A DNA stretch of 64,000 bases, from positions 62,098,104 to 62,162,103 of the forward strand of contig CM037587.1 of the NCBI GenBank assembly GCA_021018995.1, read 5' to 3'. This DNA is from Chloranthus sessilifolius (taxonomy: Eukaryota; Streptophyta; Magnoliopsida; Chloranthales; Chloranthaceae). Shown here in pieces: positions 44,336 through 56,219 of this stretch (the first letter of the stretch is position 1; every line of letters begins with the position of its first letter). A program made the position numbers and the translations under genes. The notes below the pieces were generated by a model. That model searched no databases and was not told the origin of the DNA. It worked only from the letters and a program-made list of their open reading frames with translations.

Positions 44336-44726
44336 CCTTTACAATATCAAGAAGTGCCTCCATAACCCACCAATACTATCGCCACCAGTTCTCGGAAGAC
44401 CTCTTATCCTATACCTCTCATCGAACGATTAAGCAATGGGAGTGATTCTGGGACAATATGAAGAAGACGGCAAGAGAGAGAGGGCTATCTACTACCTTAG
44501 TAGGACGATGGTCAAGTACGAACGAAAATACACTTCGATGGAGAAGACCTACCTCACATTGGTGTGGGCCTCAACCAAATTACGGCACTACTTCGAAGCA
44601 CATAAAATACTCGTACTAGCCCGAATGAACCCTCTGGAGTATGTATTCAAAAAGCCGGCAACCTCAGGAAAGATGGCTCGCTTGCATATGCTCTTACAAG
44701 AATTTGACATTACTTACATCAAGTAG
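44336..44726 (+). pseudogene. E3 gypsy-type RNase H
   Basis: Seen are MGVILGQYEEDGKRERAIYYLSRTMVKYERKYTSMEKTYLTLVWASTKLRHYF, then ARMNPLEYVFKKPATSGKMARLHMLLQEFDITYI. The first strand with the catalytic Asp is scrambled by a frame change near 44430. Ends at TAG 44724-44726. Confidence 0.85.
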
Positions 44727-45260
44727 AAGTCAATCGAAGGGCAAGCAATCGTCGTTTACCTCACAGATCTCCCACTCCCGAGCAATGAGCCCATACATGT
44801 GAATTTCCCTAATGAAGACCTACTCATGATTCATAACGAAGAACTCGATAAGAGGTCATGGACCCTCTATTTCGACGGTGCTCTAAACTATAATGGAAAA
44901 GGCAACGGGATAGTCCTAAGCCCCAACGGAGTCATCATACCTAAGGCCTTTCAACTAGATTTCCCTGTCACTAATAACGTCGCAGGCTTTTATAGTTAGA
45001 CTATGAGCAGCACTATAATTAGGCGTTAAATAGTTGAAATCCATCGATGATTCCAAGCTCATAATCTCGCAAGTTATAGGAGAATGGAAACTAAGGAAAG
45101 GAGACTAATGACATATTTAGAAACCGCTCAATATTTGATAAAGAAATTTAAAAGAATCTCTTTCACGTAAATCCCTAGACTAGAGAACGAGCTCACAGAT
45201 TCCTTAGCCACATTAGCCTCGGTCATCCAGATACCCATCGGCCAAAGTACCAAGACCTTC
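44727..45260 (+). pseudogene. E3 archaeal-type RNase H
   Basis: It shows DLPLPSNEPIH, then RSWTLYFDGALNYNGKGNGIVL (catalytic Asp, about 44853-44915) and LDFPVTNNVA, after which the Glu-containing A-E-Y motif reads AGFYS and stops (44997-44999). Later, LENELTDSLATLASV (final Asp region) is legible at about 45182-45225. This confirms Tat lineage. Inactive. Confidence 0.85.
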
Positions 45261-45490
45261 ATCGAAAAGCTGATAGTACCCACCCACGAGGTAGCATGGA
45301 CCATTAAGAGAGAATACCAATCCTCCCCACAAGCACAGGACTAAATAAAGCAATCACTCTGAAAAAGCACATCAAGGCGAAAATCGAAGTTGTTATGTTC
45401 AGATTTGAAAAATCACCAACCGACGATAGATAGCCATGGTATTTTGACATCTGGAACTTCTTAAAGCATCAACACGTCCCTCCATACGCC

Positions 45491-46705
45491 ATGAAGATCG
45501 AACAGAAGACTATAAGGAACCGATGCGCCCGATTCTGCATACTCGGTAAAATATTATATAAAAAAGCCTTCACCAAAGGAGTACTACTACGATGTGTCAT
45601 GACTATCGAAGGACAATACATCATCCAAGAAGCACACACCAGTGCCTATGGCGCCCACTCCAATAGAAAGAGGCTCACCAACCAAGTTACACGACAAGGC
45701 TACTTCTGGTTGACGATGATAAGAGACTGCCACCTCTACGTCTAATCTTACAAACAATGCCAAGAACATGTCGCACTCATCAAAGCTCCATCAGTTGTAT
45801 TGAACACTATGACCTCGCCATGGCTATTTTTGATGTGGGCCTTTGATGTCATCGGACCTTTCACAGACACAGTTGGGAAGACTCACAAGCATACATTCAT
45901 ACTTACAGCGATCGAATACTACACCAAATGGGCAGAAGTTGAATCCTATGCCAAAATCATTACTTCAACACACGTGATGTTTATCGTTCGGAATATCATT
46001 GTCGGGTTTGGAGTACCCAGGATGTTTGTCACCGACAATGGGCCATAATTCATCACGGAGAAGACTAAAAAATAATACAAGAAGTTCGGCATCGATCTAC
46101 GCCACTCATCACCGTTCTACCCTCAAGAAAATTGACAAGCAAAAGTTACGAATAAAATGCTGATTCGAATCCTGAAATGCACAGTAGAAATAAGCAATGG
46201 ATCTGACTGGCCTGAATGACTACCAGAAGCACTCTGGGCCTATAGGACCTCTATTCTTACTGCCACTAGCCAAACTCCCTACCTCCTTTCCTACGAGATG
46301 GAGGCAGTCCTACCATATGAGATATAAGTACCATCCTTACAAATTCAACTCGATAATGAGCTATCCTTATACGAGAGGAGAATTGCCCTACTCACGCAGT
46401 TAGAGCAGCTTGATGAAACATGTCTAAGGGCAGCTGATCACGCTCAGGTATATCAGAGCAGAGTGGCTAGGGCTTATGAGAAGAAAGTCATCAAAGGAAC
46501 CTTTAATATTAGAGAATTAGTCTTAAAGAAAATCATACCTTCCAAGCACGCCCACCCGAAAGGAAAATTGAAATCGAACTGGGAAGTCCCTTATGTTATA
46601 ACAACCGCATGCCCTGGAAATACATACAAACTGACAAACCAAGACAGGGAAGAACTTCATAGCCCTTGAAACACCATGTACCTTAGAAAATACTATCCTT
46701 AGCTC
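45491..46705 (+). pseudogene. E3 integrase
   Basis: Zinc region (HTSAYGAHSNRKRL, CHLYV stop SYKQCQEH), WAFDVIGPF (first Asp, about 45838), FVTDNGP (second Asp, about 46027), then P-Q-E-N-stop-Q-A-K-V-T-N-K at about 46120-46155. Family members have N-G-Q-x-E-x-x-N-K, so the catalytic Glu is replaced by Lys. The C-terminal part reads EALWAYRTSILTATSQTPYLLSY, ARAYEKKVIKGTF and NWEVPYVI. At least seven stops interrupt it. Confidence 0.88.
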
Positions 46706-48260
46706 TGTGATCATCACATCCCGTGGTTAAATACTTATACCTATCACCCCTATAGTCCTCACAACCCATTCATTGGTCGTACGCCATCAATTCTAAGAAT
46801 ATCCTTATGACCTCTAATTTATCGCCGATTTTTTTCTCACTCAGGCGATCTGATTAAAGGACTATTGACATACCTAATCTCTTTCAAAAGCATAAGTAAC
46901 ACCCGATCCTTATTTCCTTCCCCCTGTCATTGGAGGAGACGTTAGAGCAAAAAAAATGAAGATGTCAGGTTCAACCAAAACTCGCTATTCTTACGTTAGC
47001 AGGATGCTTTCGAAGAATACATATATCAAAAATTTGAGTGAGAGCATTACGATGAATGAACAAGTTAATGAGCTCAGGAGAGCATAAACAAACCATGAGG
47101 ATATCTCTGGTAACTTTCCTAGAAGTGTATAAGCATACTGCGAGGGCATCCCTGATGTCCCCATACTACTAGATGTTGTCATAAGGTGGCGAGAGGAGGA
47201 CAAACTCCAGCTAACCATAGAATGTGAGATTTTGATGGTACCGAAACATGACGAAGAGATTAATCATGGTATCCCATATCCCTCTGAGAAAAAGATTTTT
47301 ACTCATCCCTTTTGGAAAGCATTAGATAGAAACTATTTCCCATATCACTGAGCCTTACCCCCCTCTTTTATTTTTATTTCGGATGATAAATCAGAAGCCT
47401 TACCGAATACTTCTAGGAATGAAATTGAAAACCGATGAATGATGACTGATGTAATCAATTACTATACCTACCATACTTCTCCCTAATAACCACGGGATAG
47501 GATGACCACCACCCTAAGATAGACCCTTGTATATAACTGACCTAATTAAAATGACCTCCCCCCGGTTCGATGACAGTGCTGATGAACTTTTCTTCAAAAC
47601 TAACTCACCAAATACCCATGACTGCTTATAGACCCAAAATGCTCATTAATAGACTAGAAAAGCTCCATTGCATCTACACACTAGGGCATTTTTTTGGATT
47701 AGAAGGAGAATCAAGTTAGAAGTGGTGACTCGTCCACGGAGAAGATGAGCAATAATTGAATTACCATCCGGAGAATGCTACTGAAGATGTTATACTGCCA
47801 ACACTACCACGCTCCTACATTGGGGCATTTTATTTTATTATTTTTATTATTTCTGTCTCAGTTATTTGCTTTCCCTATTGCATTATTTTCATTTCAAAAA
47901 AAAGGAAAATAGAAAAGAAGGTACATATCCACCCTTATTACCAGACACCCGGTCTGAGATACACCCCCCTTAACAACTAGCAAGGTGGGAGAATATAAAT
48001 TACTAATAGCGTTACCTTTACATGTATAGATATGAAGCAACCTCCAACCACTACTGGGATAGCTTAGGAAGCATCTAAGTGGTGCTAAAGAAACTAGAAG
48101 ACAAAAGTAGACGCAAGAGGTAACTAAAAGAAAAAGAGCCAATCAGGTACATCTAAACCAAAAAAAATCTCTATATATATATATATATATCAAAGTTTTC
48201 TTTTCTTTTTACATTTTTCACCGGGGGCATCCCCCCTATATATACAATGCACACACACCC
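46706..48260. other. E3 region between integrase and antisense gene
   Basis: About 1.5 kb with no supported gene. A 74-codon frame at 47756-47980 contains a hydrophobic stretch, but it lacks homology signals and I do not call it. An AT repeat lies at about 48172-48190. Confidence 0.5.
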
Positions 48261-51200
48261 CTACTCCCTACGATGTCGCTGGGATGGATGAGTGTCACTG
48301 TCCCTAGTATCATATGCTCGGAGGTCCATGGACTGGTCCTCCGAAAAAATGATCTCGACACCCGGAGTCCTCAAAAACTCTAGACGACGAGGCCCCACCA
48401 TAGAACCCCCCTCACCCATCTGACTAACAGACTGCCTCGATCAAGAATGAGGAGGATACCCCACAAGAATCTCATGAATGACAGAATCCTGACGAGCATC
48501 ACCCCTAACAAAATCATGAGACGTGTGACAAGACTACCCAGCCAAGGAACCTGTAGCCCTCGACTGTGATCCACCAAGCTAACTAGCCAACCTACGTACC
48601 CCCCGCTCACTCCTCATCAGATGATACTGCAGCTGATCTAGGGACACTTGCATCTCTGCCTGCATCGTCTGCACGTCCCCTCTAATGCCTCAGCCTGAGT
48701 CTTTTGTGCAACCATAATCTTAACGACTAGGTCATCACGACTCTGTGTCTCCCCAAGGATTCGTCTCACCTCGGGAGTGGTGCGTGCTCGCATCGCCTCT
48801 AGGCGCGCCTCCTCAAGCTGGCGAACCTGCGTAATTACACCAAGTCAAAGAAAACATATATATATATATATATATATGAACATAAAAAGAAATGGGAAAC
48901 TTTGAAAAGGAAAGAATCATACCAGATCTAGCCTCTCCTCCAGAAGTTGCTCGACCGTCTCGGCAGTCACTAGATCAGTAGGAGGCACGGAAGGGACAAA
49001 AAACATAGGCGGCTGCAACGAGAACAAACAAATACATCAGACAACACTATAATGACAAATAAACTATGAACACAATAACTAGAACATACCTTAGAAGGAA
49101 TAGGAGCAGACCCCTAAGGGGGAGCCTCAGGAGCGGAGTCCGGAACAGCCTGCACAACACCAAACAAACCAACATAAAATATATCAGAATAAAATAAAAG
49201 GAAATAACCTAAACAGAATTACACCAAACCAAAAACTATATCTGACTCTCGGAACATAGAGAGGCAGCAGTCACCTCCCTTGTCTGAAGATCCTTGACAA
49301 CCTGACGCTGAAATACCACATAATGTTAGTAAACTGTCAAGAAAGCAAAACAATAACACCCCCAACAAACTGTTATAATTATACAAAGGAGTTGAAAGAT
49401 TGAATGGAACTTACCCAATGATCTAACTCGACCCAAAGCTGAGCCATCGCTGGAGCCTCCCGACTGGAGCAACCAACTGAAGATGGATCAAATGCCGGAA
49501 CAGGACCTTCAACAGTGAGCTCGACTCTCTATGAATAATAATGAACATGTCAGTCGGCAAGCCCACAATGTTAACAATTAACAAAACTAAGTTCATATAC
49601 ACAGTTACCAATCGGTCAATCTCATATCATAAACTGGCCTCCACCTCTCGGCCGGCCTGCTGCTGATCGCGTAACAACCCTATCATCGCCACATGACTAG
49701 CGACCTCGGCCTCCCTCTCAGACTGTACGAAACAAAACGGGACACCACAACCATGTTAGAACAATTGAAAGACTAGCTCAATGTAATATGTAAAAAACTA
49801 ATAAATCAACTCACCAGGAGCTATCGAGTCTTCACCTACTGAGCCCCCAACTCATCCTCCGCTCCCCTAGCCTGAGCAACCGAGAGGGCTAAGGAGTGCA
49901 GCATCTCCTCATCTGGACAAGGAGCACACCCCATCTGCTCCATTACCCTGTGGAGGGCATCTAATGCCCCCCGCATGCCCCTGGTGAGATGGCCCTGCTC
50001 CAATGCGGCCAGTCTCTCCCTCAATGTCGACGCCGACTCTGGCCCGCCGACCACGAAAGAGCCACTCCCATGGAAGGGACGTGTGAAGAGGCGCTCTCCA
50101 CCCAATGCACTAAACCATCTCCTATACTCTCAAACATTCGCCTTGTCACGCACCTCTGTGACCCTAGTCCCCCCAACCCTGAAATTGGCCATCTGAAGCG
50201 CCATCCGCACTATAAAAATTTGGCCCGGGGGGCCAGTCATCTTCTTCACCACCCTATGGTGAATCACTAGAGGGACTCCCTGAGCATGCCCCAGCTACCG
50301 CACCACTCGAGATAGGTGGATCCACTCCACCTCAAAACAATGGACCCATATGTCCACATTAAAGAAGGGCTGACCAGACTGAATCACTGGCACACCCGTA
50401 TCCTCCTCAGCTACGTATGGCCTCCAAATTACCTAACTAAATGTGCAAGCCAACCCATCAATGAATCCTTAGATCCTAAAAGACTGAAATAAAATAGAAC
50501 AAAACATACACACGATGATATATACCTACCCCACATGCATATGCTCGAAAAGATCGCGTGCAGTATGAAGATTCAAAGACCAGCGACGACACCTCAATGC
50601 TTCCCTCCACACGCGCATCTGCAAAAATGTGAGCATCACCTCCAACGGAACTCTCGGACAAAAAAAAGCAAAATGGTCATACGCCCAGAATTAAAAAAAA
50701 CACACAAAAGAAAAATGTTGAATAGTTACCATTAAAAGACCAAGAAAATAAAGACACTATGACATCAACTAACTAAAACTCACCTGGAGGGAGGGAAACC
50801 TCCGATCATCGCAATGCCTCGTCCCCAATGATAAAGTTGCTCATAGAGATGTGTTAATGCGGCCGCACCCCACACATAGGTAGGGACCCGATCCAAGTCC
50901 CTAAGAACCATAAAAAACAACCTGGTGACGCATCCCCGAGTCGAAGAAGAAAAGAGTACCGCACTGAGGAAGTGATCAAGAACGCTCGGAGCACCCTATC
51001 TACAGCCAACCTCGACTCAACCACGGGCTCCTGACCCGCCACCACCACACAAAGCACCTCGTAAGATTCCCTTGTCTCTGAATGATGCCTCAGAGGGACG
51101 AAGCCACTAGTAAATGTATAAAAAAACCAAGTGACTCGAACCACACCTGGCCCCAATCCACTCGACCTATACGGCACACCCAAAATCTCCTAACACACCT

Positions 51201-52001
51201 CCAAATACGCTCCCGCCATCCACCCCATGATCGGCTCACCCTCAAAATAAAGACCGGTAATGCGGACCTAGTCCTCTAGAGTCGGCAACATCATGCCAAC
51301 TGGAAAGAGAAGTGCCTGATGCTCCTCCCTCCACCTCTCTAAAATCACCGCAATTAGGTCATGATCGACCTGAAAGGGCTCTAGCTCCAGGATCGGCCCG
51401 AAGCCGAAAGATACCAACCGCACCTGCTAAAACTTCGGCAAGGCACGATACCAAGTATGGGACTCAGTCCATGCCGAGCTGATAGGCAGTTGTGGGGGCT
51501 CCTATTGAACGAAACACAAATAATGACAGTAAGACTAACACATACCTATGATGAAAGATAAACAGATCTAGAACTAAAAGTAAATGAAATATGCCCCAAA
51601 CGTAATAACAACTTATAACAAACACACAAAACATGATAAGAACAACTGAATAGAAACATGACCTATCTCTAGATGCCGTCATGACACATGAGTGAGCACA
51701 CAACCAATGATCAATGCAGGTTCGACATAAATTAAAAAAGGGGTTTTAGGATCCTAATAAGTCTATGTCATAACCTAAATGCCTAGAAAGTCAAAGGAAC
51801 TCTTGCTCACGGGTACTTACTCGGCCTCGAGCGAAGAAATCCTCCAACGAGAAGTGTCTGCGATCATGACGCTCCTCACCCTAGTGCTCCTCGGCCTCAT
51901 CCTCAGCCCTCTCCTCCTCAACCCTCTCACCCTCCTCCTCAGCTACACCCTGCTCAATCTCGGGTACCTCCTTGACCTCCACATGGTCAACCTCTAGTAC
52001 C
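48261..52001 (-). pseudogene. Multi-exon plant mobile domain (PMD) gene, antisense, decayed
   Basis: The minus strand reads as a spliced gene. Proposed exons, 5' to 3': 51821-52001 (acidic, EEEGERVEEERAEDE; 5' end lost to E4), 50784-51501, about 50530-50618, 49815-50483, 49609-49722, 49415-49528, about 49275-49307, 49090-49149, 48923-49012 and 48261-48826. Introns begin GT(A/G)AGT, GTATG or similar and end in pyrimidine-rich TTTCAG, TTGCAG or ATAG. Exon 2 has the PMD pattern: GFGPILELEPF, LIAVILERWREEHQALLFPVGMMLPTLED, then WGAAALTHLYEQL. Exon 4 adds VIWRPYVAEEDTG and VDIWVHCFEVEWIHLSRVVR. Downstream exons are coiled-coil and Pro-rich. Stops and at least two shifts remain. Confidence 0.8.
50784..51501 (-). 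pseudogene. PMD gene exon with the core domain
   Basis: It encodes the first two thirds of the PMD fold, a domain of plant transposons and of host MAIN-like proteins, whose biochemical role is unsettled. Motifs in order: WTESHTWYRALP (about 51480-51445), FGFGPILELEPF, VILERWREEHQALLFPVGMMLPTLED, VRITGLYFEGEPIMGW, VVESRLAVDRVLRAFL (about 51015-50970) and, after a frame change near 50895, YVWGAAALTHLYEQLYHW, ending LPSLQ at a GTGAGT donor (50783). Internal stops: about 51433, 51270 and 51190. Confidence 0.8.
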
Positions 52002-53150
52002 TGTTATTCACTAAAAAGTACCACTTTTCACCTCTTAACCTAGTCTTTGCTGAACCTTGAAGCTGACTAAAAACTCTTGTTTAGCTTGTTTTGTAGTTAG
52101 TAATAAATTATGCAACTTAACACAAAGTCCATACTTCTGGTGCCAAGAAGAGAGAATTCAAGCCAAGAATGACAGCTGAGCCAGAGATTGATGGAACACC
52201 ACGATGGTACACACCATAGTTACTATTTTACATGTCATGATGGACCAAAAAAGTCTGGCAGATGAACCAAGCATAGATGAGAGTGGAGGAAGCTACAACA
52301 GAAGCATGTGCATAACAGCAGAGGAACAAATGACTTATCTCACACAGTCGAGGTGCTGCCTCACGCTGTTCAATTCACTAGCAAAGCTTCCTCACGCAGC
52401 TAAGACATGCAGGACACTAGAGCTCACGAAGAAGTCGCATAGCTTAATGAAGGGATTATCACAAAGCAGCCTCTCACGCAGCAGTCATGCACTTCAGCTG
52501 CAATCAACACATAAATGAACTCGTGAAGTAGTCGCACACTAAGACTCTAGGAATACAGCTCGCAAAGCTCTTGCGAGGATCAAGCTTTAAAGCAGCCGCA
52601 CGCACTACCTCGCGAGACCAATTTGTGCGAACAATAGCCACGACCTCATGAAGTTCTCGTGTGGCTCTGGAGGAGAGAGACGCCCAGAAGTTCTCTCGCA
52701 CAACTCTCACGCGATTGGATGCTCAACCCTTTTTGTCAAGCGAGATGTAAAGTCCATCTGCATGAGCACCTCGCGATAGGAGATTCTGAAGCTCTACTGT
52801 GTGAGCAAGCTAAGCACTATAAGTCCTTCTACGTGAGTGCATTCAAAGCTAGAGCAGTTGCGCGATAGCGCGAAGTCCACCTGCGCGAGTGAACAAATCT
52901 TCCAAGATAATTCTTACCTCATGAGTGCTCTACAAACTGTGTGAAGGAATTGAAGAAGTAAAAAGCAACTACGCGATAGGCTTAAATCCTTTTACGCGAG
53001 GAAGCAGTAGTTAAAGCCCAATTTTATCTCGCGAGTACTCTGTAAGCCACGTGAGTGAATTAATGTTCAGAAGCCAGCCTCGCGAAGTTCGGGCTCCCCA
53101 CTTCTCAATCTTAACTTAAGGACCTTTTGGGGATTTCCCCAGGTCCAACA
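52002..53150 (+). repeat. E4 5' LTR
   Basis: It starts TGTTATTCACTAAAAAGTACC and ends GGTCCAACA. The start resembles the E2 LTR start in element sense (TGTTAATCAG..AAAGTATCACTTTTCACC). It contains an array of CGCGA-type words (52340-53095). The left edge is set by this similarity and by interruption of the PMD exon; no partner LTR is in the window. Confidence 0.85.
52340..53095. repeat. CTCGCGAG-type word array in E4 LTR
   Basis: Twenty or so short words such as CTCGCGAAG, CTCGCGAG, CTCACGCAG, CACGCGAT, TACGCGAG and CTCGTGAAG occur every 20-50 bases, often followed by CTCTGTGAGCA or CAGCTGC-like text. CTCGCGAG is a perfect palindrome (52600, 53028 and nearby). Confidence 0.85.
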
Positions 53151-53156
53151 AGTTTT

Positions 53157-53174
53157 TGGCACCGCTATCGAGGA
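53157..53174 (+). other. E4 primer binding site
   Basis: AGTTTTT then TGGCACCGCTATCGAGGA directly after the LTR. It is a variant of the aspartate-tRNA site of Athila elements. Confidence 0.85.
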
Positions 53175-53491
53175 CATTGATCTTTTTAGTAGACCTGAGT
53201 TGTATTATATTTTAGCTTAGAAAATTCTTTGTAGTTGTGCCACAAATAGAATAAAAAGTACTATTGATTTTTTTTAGAATTTTTCAGAATTGGAGAGCAG
53301 CAAAAGGGAAAAGCTAGAGCTACAGCTGGAGTTTAGCTAGCTCTGTTTACACTTCTTTTACCCTAAAACTTAGTCCCTTGATGTTGAATTCCCTATAATT
53401 AATTTAGTGTAAATCTTTTTAGTTGTTAATTTAGTTTGAAAAATTTTTGTGTGCTGTGAGCATTTTCTTTACTTGCGGAGTTTATGTGTGT

Positions 53492-55139
53492 ATGCTTGGA
53501 AGAAGGTCCCTTAACCCTGAGTTGGAACCTCCAAATTCTGAGGTTGAAAGGGTCCTTAGACCAAGAAACACCACAAAAGGCCCTCCTGTTGAAATTGAGC
53601 CAGCTGTCATGGCTGAGAGACAAAGAACCAGACAAAGAACCCTGAAGGAATACAATGCACCTGGGGATTACACATCTCCCTTTTGCATATAATTCTCTTC
53701 AGTTGAGGGAAACTATGAAATCAAGTCCTCCACCATCAACATGCTGCCATCTTTTCATGGCTCAGTAAGGAAAATCCTTACAAGCACATTCACCAATTTT
53801 TAGCACTTTACACCACTTTCAATATTGCTGGCTTGGGACCTGAAGCCACCAAACTGAGGCTTTTTTCTTTTTCCCTAAAGGATAAAGCCAGCACTTGACT
53901 CTCTAAGCTCCCAGCCAATAGCATTCAAACATGGAGTGACCTCCAGAACTAATTTCTGGCTAAATTCTTTCCCATGAACAAAACCAGCCAGATGAGGACA
54001 AATATTTTTTCATTTACTCAGTCCTCAACTGAGGATTTTTATGAAGCATGCGAGAGATTTTAGGAAATGTTAAAACAATGCCCCCACTATCAAATTCCAC
54101 AGTGGCAACTAGTGGAAGTATTTTACCAAGGAATTATTCCCAAGAGTAGGGATATGGTGGATGCCTCATGTGGTGGTAGTTACCTCCACATGACAGCTGA
54201 TGAGGCCTGGGAGTTGTTTGACATCATAGGAGAAAATTCTATATAGTAGGAGTCACTGTCTCGCAATGACAGCCAGACCCCAGTTAATTGGTGAAAGAGT
54301 CCACCCCTAGAGGTGGAATGTATGAAGTTAAGGTGTAAAGTGAGTTAGAGAGGAAGGTAGACAATCTGAGCTTAAAGTTTGACAAATTGATGAATGTGAT
54401 GCAACCTAGAATGGTTGCACAAGTGGAGGAGGCATGTATGATACGCCAATCTCTCACACATTTACTCCAAGATTGTCCATCAACCAACCAATTTCCTAAT
54501 TTTATAATGGAACATGCCAATATTGCCCAAGCATATGGGCAGCAACCTGTTGGGTACTCATTGAGGAACCACCCAAATTTAAGGTGGAGACAAGATACGT
54601 ACCCTCAACCCCAGCAACAATAGTTGGCAGCTCTATACAGACCCCAGCACCAATTTAACCAAGGATACCCACCAAGATAGAGTTTTCAGTTGCTTGCCCC
54701 ACAGCCCAATCAGTTGGTCTTTTCCCCATAGCAGCCTAGATCCTCTTCCTTTGAAGAGGAAATGCTAGCATCTATGCAGAATTTCGAGAACTTAGTTCAA
54801 ACTTTGAACTCTCATGGGCAAAGCATTAAAAAAATAGAGGACCAGTTGGGTCAACTTTGTAATGCTTTGAACAAATGAGAGGAAGGCAAACTGCCTAGTC
54901 CGCCCTTGGCCAACCCTAAACGGCAGTACATGATTGGAGAAGCATCCTCCACCCATGAGGAGGCTAATGCAATTACTACCCTGAGGAGTGGGAGCATGGT
55001 TGATAATTTAGTGGGCAGGGCAACTGATGAGGTCATAGAAAGTGAAATTGAAAAGAATGTGAGTGGTGAAGAATCAAAGAAGTCATCCCCTGCTATGGAT
55101 CAGCAAGAGCAAAATAAAGGGACTGATGTTGAGCCCTAA
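53492..55139 (+). pseudogene. E4 gag, broken
   Basis: The ATG at 53492 opens MLGRRSLNPELEPPNSEVER, matching the E2 gag start. Then come QRTLKEYNAPGDY, a damaged capsid core, MLKQCPHYQIPQWQLVEVFYQGI and MVDASCGGSYLHMTADEAWEL (about 54068-54235). Next are ACMIRQSLTHLLQDCPS (about 54430-54480), a zinc knuckle whose second Cys is Arg, YSLRNHPNLRWRQ, IEDQLGQLCNAL and AITTLRSG (about 54970). Stops at 53690 and in the capsid, and several frame changes, inactivate it. It ends at TAA 55137-55139. Confidence 0.88.
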
Positions 55140-55412
55140 TAGCGAACAATAAGGGATGAAAAAAGAAAAAAAGAAAAATTTGACCATAATGTGGTTAGGC
55201 ATGCAGCTGTGGCACCAGTAGTCCCACAGCTGCCATTTCCTCATGCATTAATTGGCCCATCTCCTTTTGATAAAGGGAATGCTCAGAAAGAGGAAATGAT
55301 GGAGACCTTCAAGCAAGTTAAGATCAATTTTCCCTTGCTTGATGCCATAAACTAGGTCCTTGCCTATGCTAAATTCTTAAAGGACCTCTACACAAAGAAG
55401 AGAAAAGCAAGG
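55140..55412 (+). other. E4 gag-protease linker
   Basis: It encodes VPQLPFPHALIGPSPFDKGNAQKEEMMETFKQVKINFPLLDAI (about 55225-55350), the conserved lead-in to Athila protease, interrupted by one TAG near 55354. Confidence 0.7.
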
Positions 55413-55823
55413 GTGCAGTTGTCCAAAAAGGTTTTTATTGTTGAGCATGTTGAGTCAGTTCTGTCCATTATCACACTTGAAAAATTACAAGACTCAGGGG
55501 TACCTACTATACCGGGCATAATTGGAAACCACACCATTGGTAAAGCCCTCTTGGACTTAGGGGCCAATGTGAACCTGCTCCCATACTCTGTGTATGAGGA
55601 GCTAGGTTTGGGGGAGTTGAAATCCACATCAGTTGTGCTCCAACTGGCTGATAGGTCTGAGAGGAGACTTGTAGGTGTGGTGGAGGATGTTTTGGTGGGG
55701 GTGGACAAGTTCTACTATTCTGCTGATTTCCTTGTTTTGGACATAGACCCTTGTAAAAGTAAAGCCCCAATTCCTGCCATCCTTGGAAGGCCATTCTTGG
55801 CCACTGCAAATGCTTGCTTATAA
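55413..55823 (+). pseudogene. E4 aspartic protease
   Basis: An open frame of 136 codons covers the whole domain. IPGIIGNHTIGKALLDLGANVNLLPYSVYEELGLG gives the active-site turn D-L-G-A, normal for Athila. LQLADRSERRLVGVVEDVLVGVDKFYYSADFLVLDID follows, then IPAILGRPFLATANA. It ends at TAA 55821-55823, probably a mutation, because the same frame reads on. It is the least damaged domain in the window and may have been lost to decay only recently. Confidence 0.9.
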
Positions 55824-56219
55824 TGCAGGTCAAGGGTGATGGAGGTGACCTTTGAGAACATGAAGGCCCAATTAAATATGTACAATGCTGCTAGGCACCC
55901 TCATATGGACATTAAGGACTGTTGTGCAATAGATGTACTGGATGGCCTAGTGGAAGAGGAATTATCTAATCTGCTGGATTGGGATAATGTTGCTGATGAC
56001 CTGAAAAATATTTAGAGTATGGTTGAGAAGGAGGCCAAAGTTTTCATGACAGAAGATAACATAAAAATGGAGTCTTCTGTGGGCCTAGTGCAGCATTCCA
56101 GCTAGAAACCTTCATTGTTACCCCTTCCTCAAACCACTAAGGCACCTTTGTTGCCTTCAATTGATAGTCCCCCAGAGCTGGAGCTGAAATAGCTCACAAC
56201 CATTTTAAAATATGCCTTC
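55824..56219 (+). other. E4 protease-RT linker
   Basis: Frames give MTFENMKAQLNMYNAA-like and DEEL-like scraps of the usual Athila linker (EVTFENMKAQLNMYNAARHP, about 55847-55906). There are multiple stops and no separate gene. Confidence 0.6.

Larger units (their letters stand above)
34971..52001 (+). mobile_element. E3: decayed Tat-lineage retrotransposon, right end interrupted by E4
   Basis: It starts with a TGTAGACACC LTR (34971-37817), followed by a Tat-type primer site, gag with an N/Q-rich tail, protease, spacer, RT, gypsy RNase H, archaeal-type RNase H and integrase on the plus strand. The dual RNase H order assigns it to Tat. No second TGTAGACACC LTR appears before 52002, where E4 begins, so the 3' LTR is outside the window. 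The antisense PMD gene at 48261-52001 therefore probably lies within E3, but could be an unrelated neighbour if the E3 end was deleted. Stops are far denser than in E1, so it is older or less constrained. Confidence 0.85.

Noticed and set aside
47756-47980. Small ORF with a hydrophobic stretch
   Set aside because: No homology signal, located in noncoding E3 sequence, and the length is within chance expectation for AT-rich DNA.
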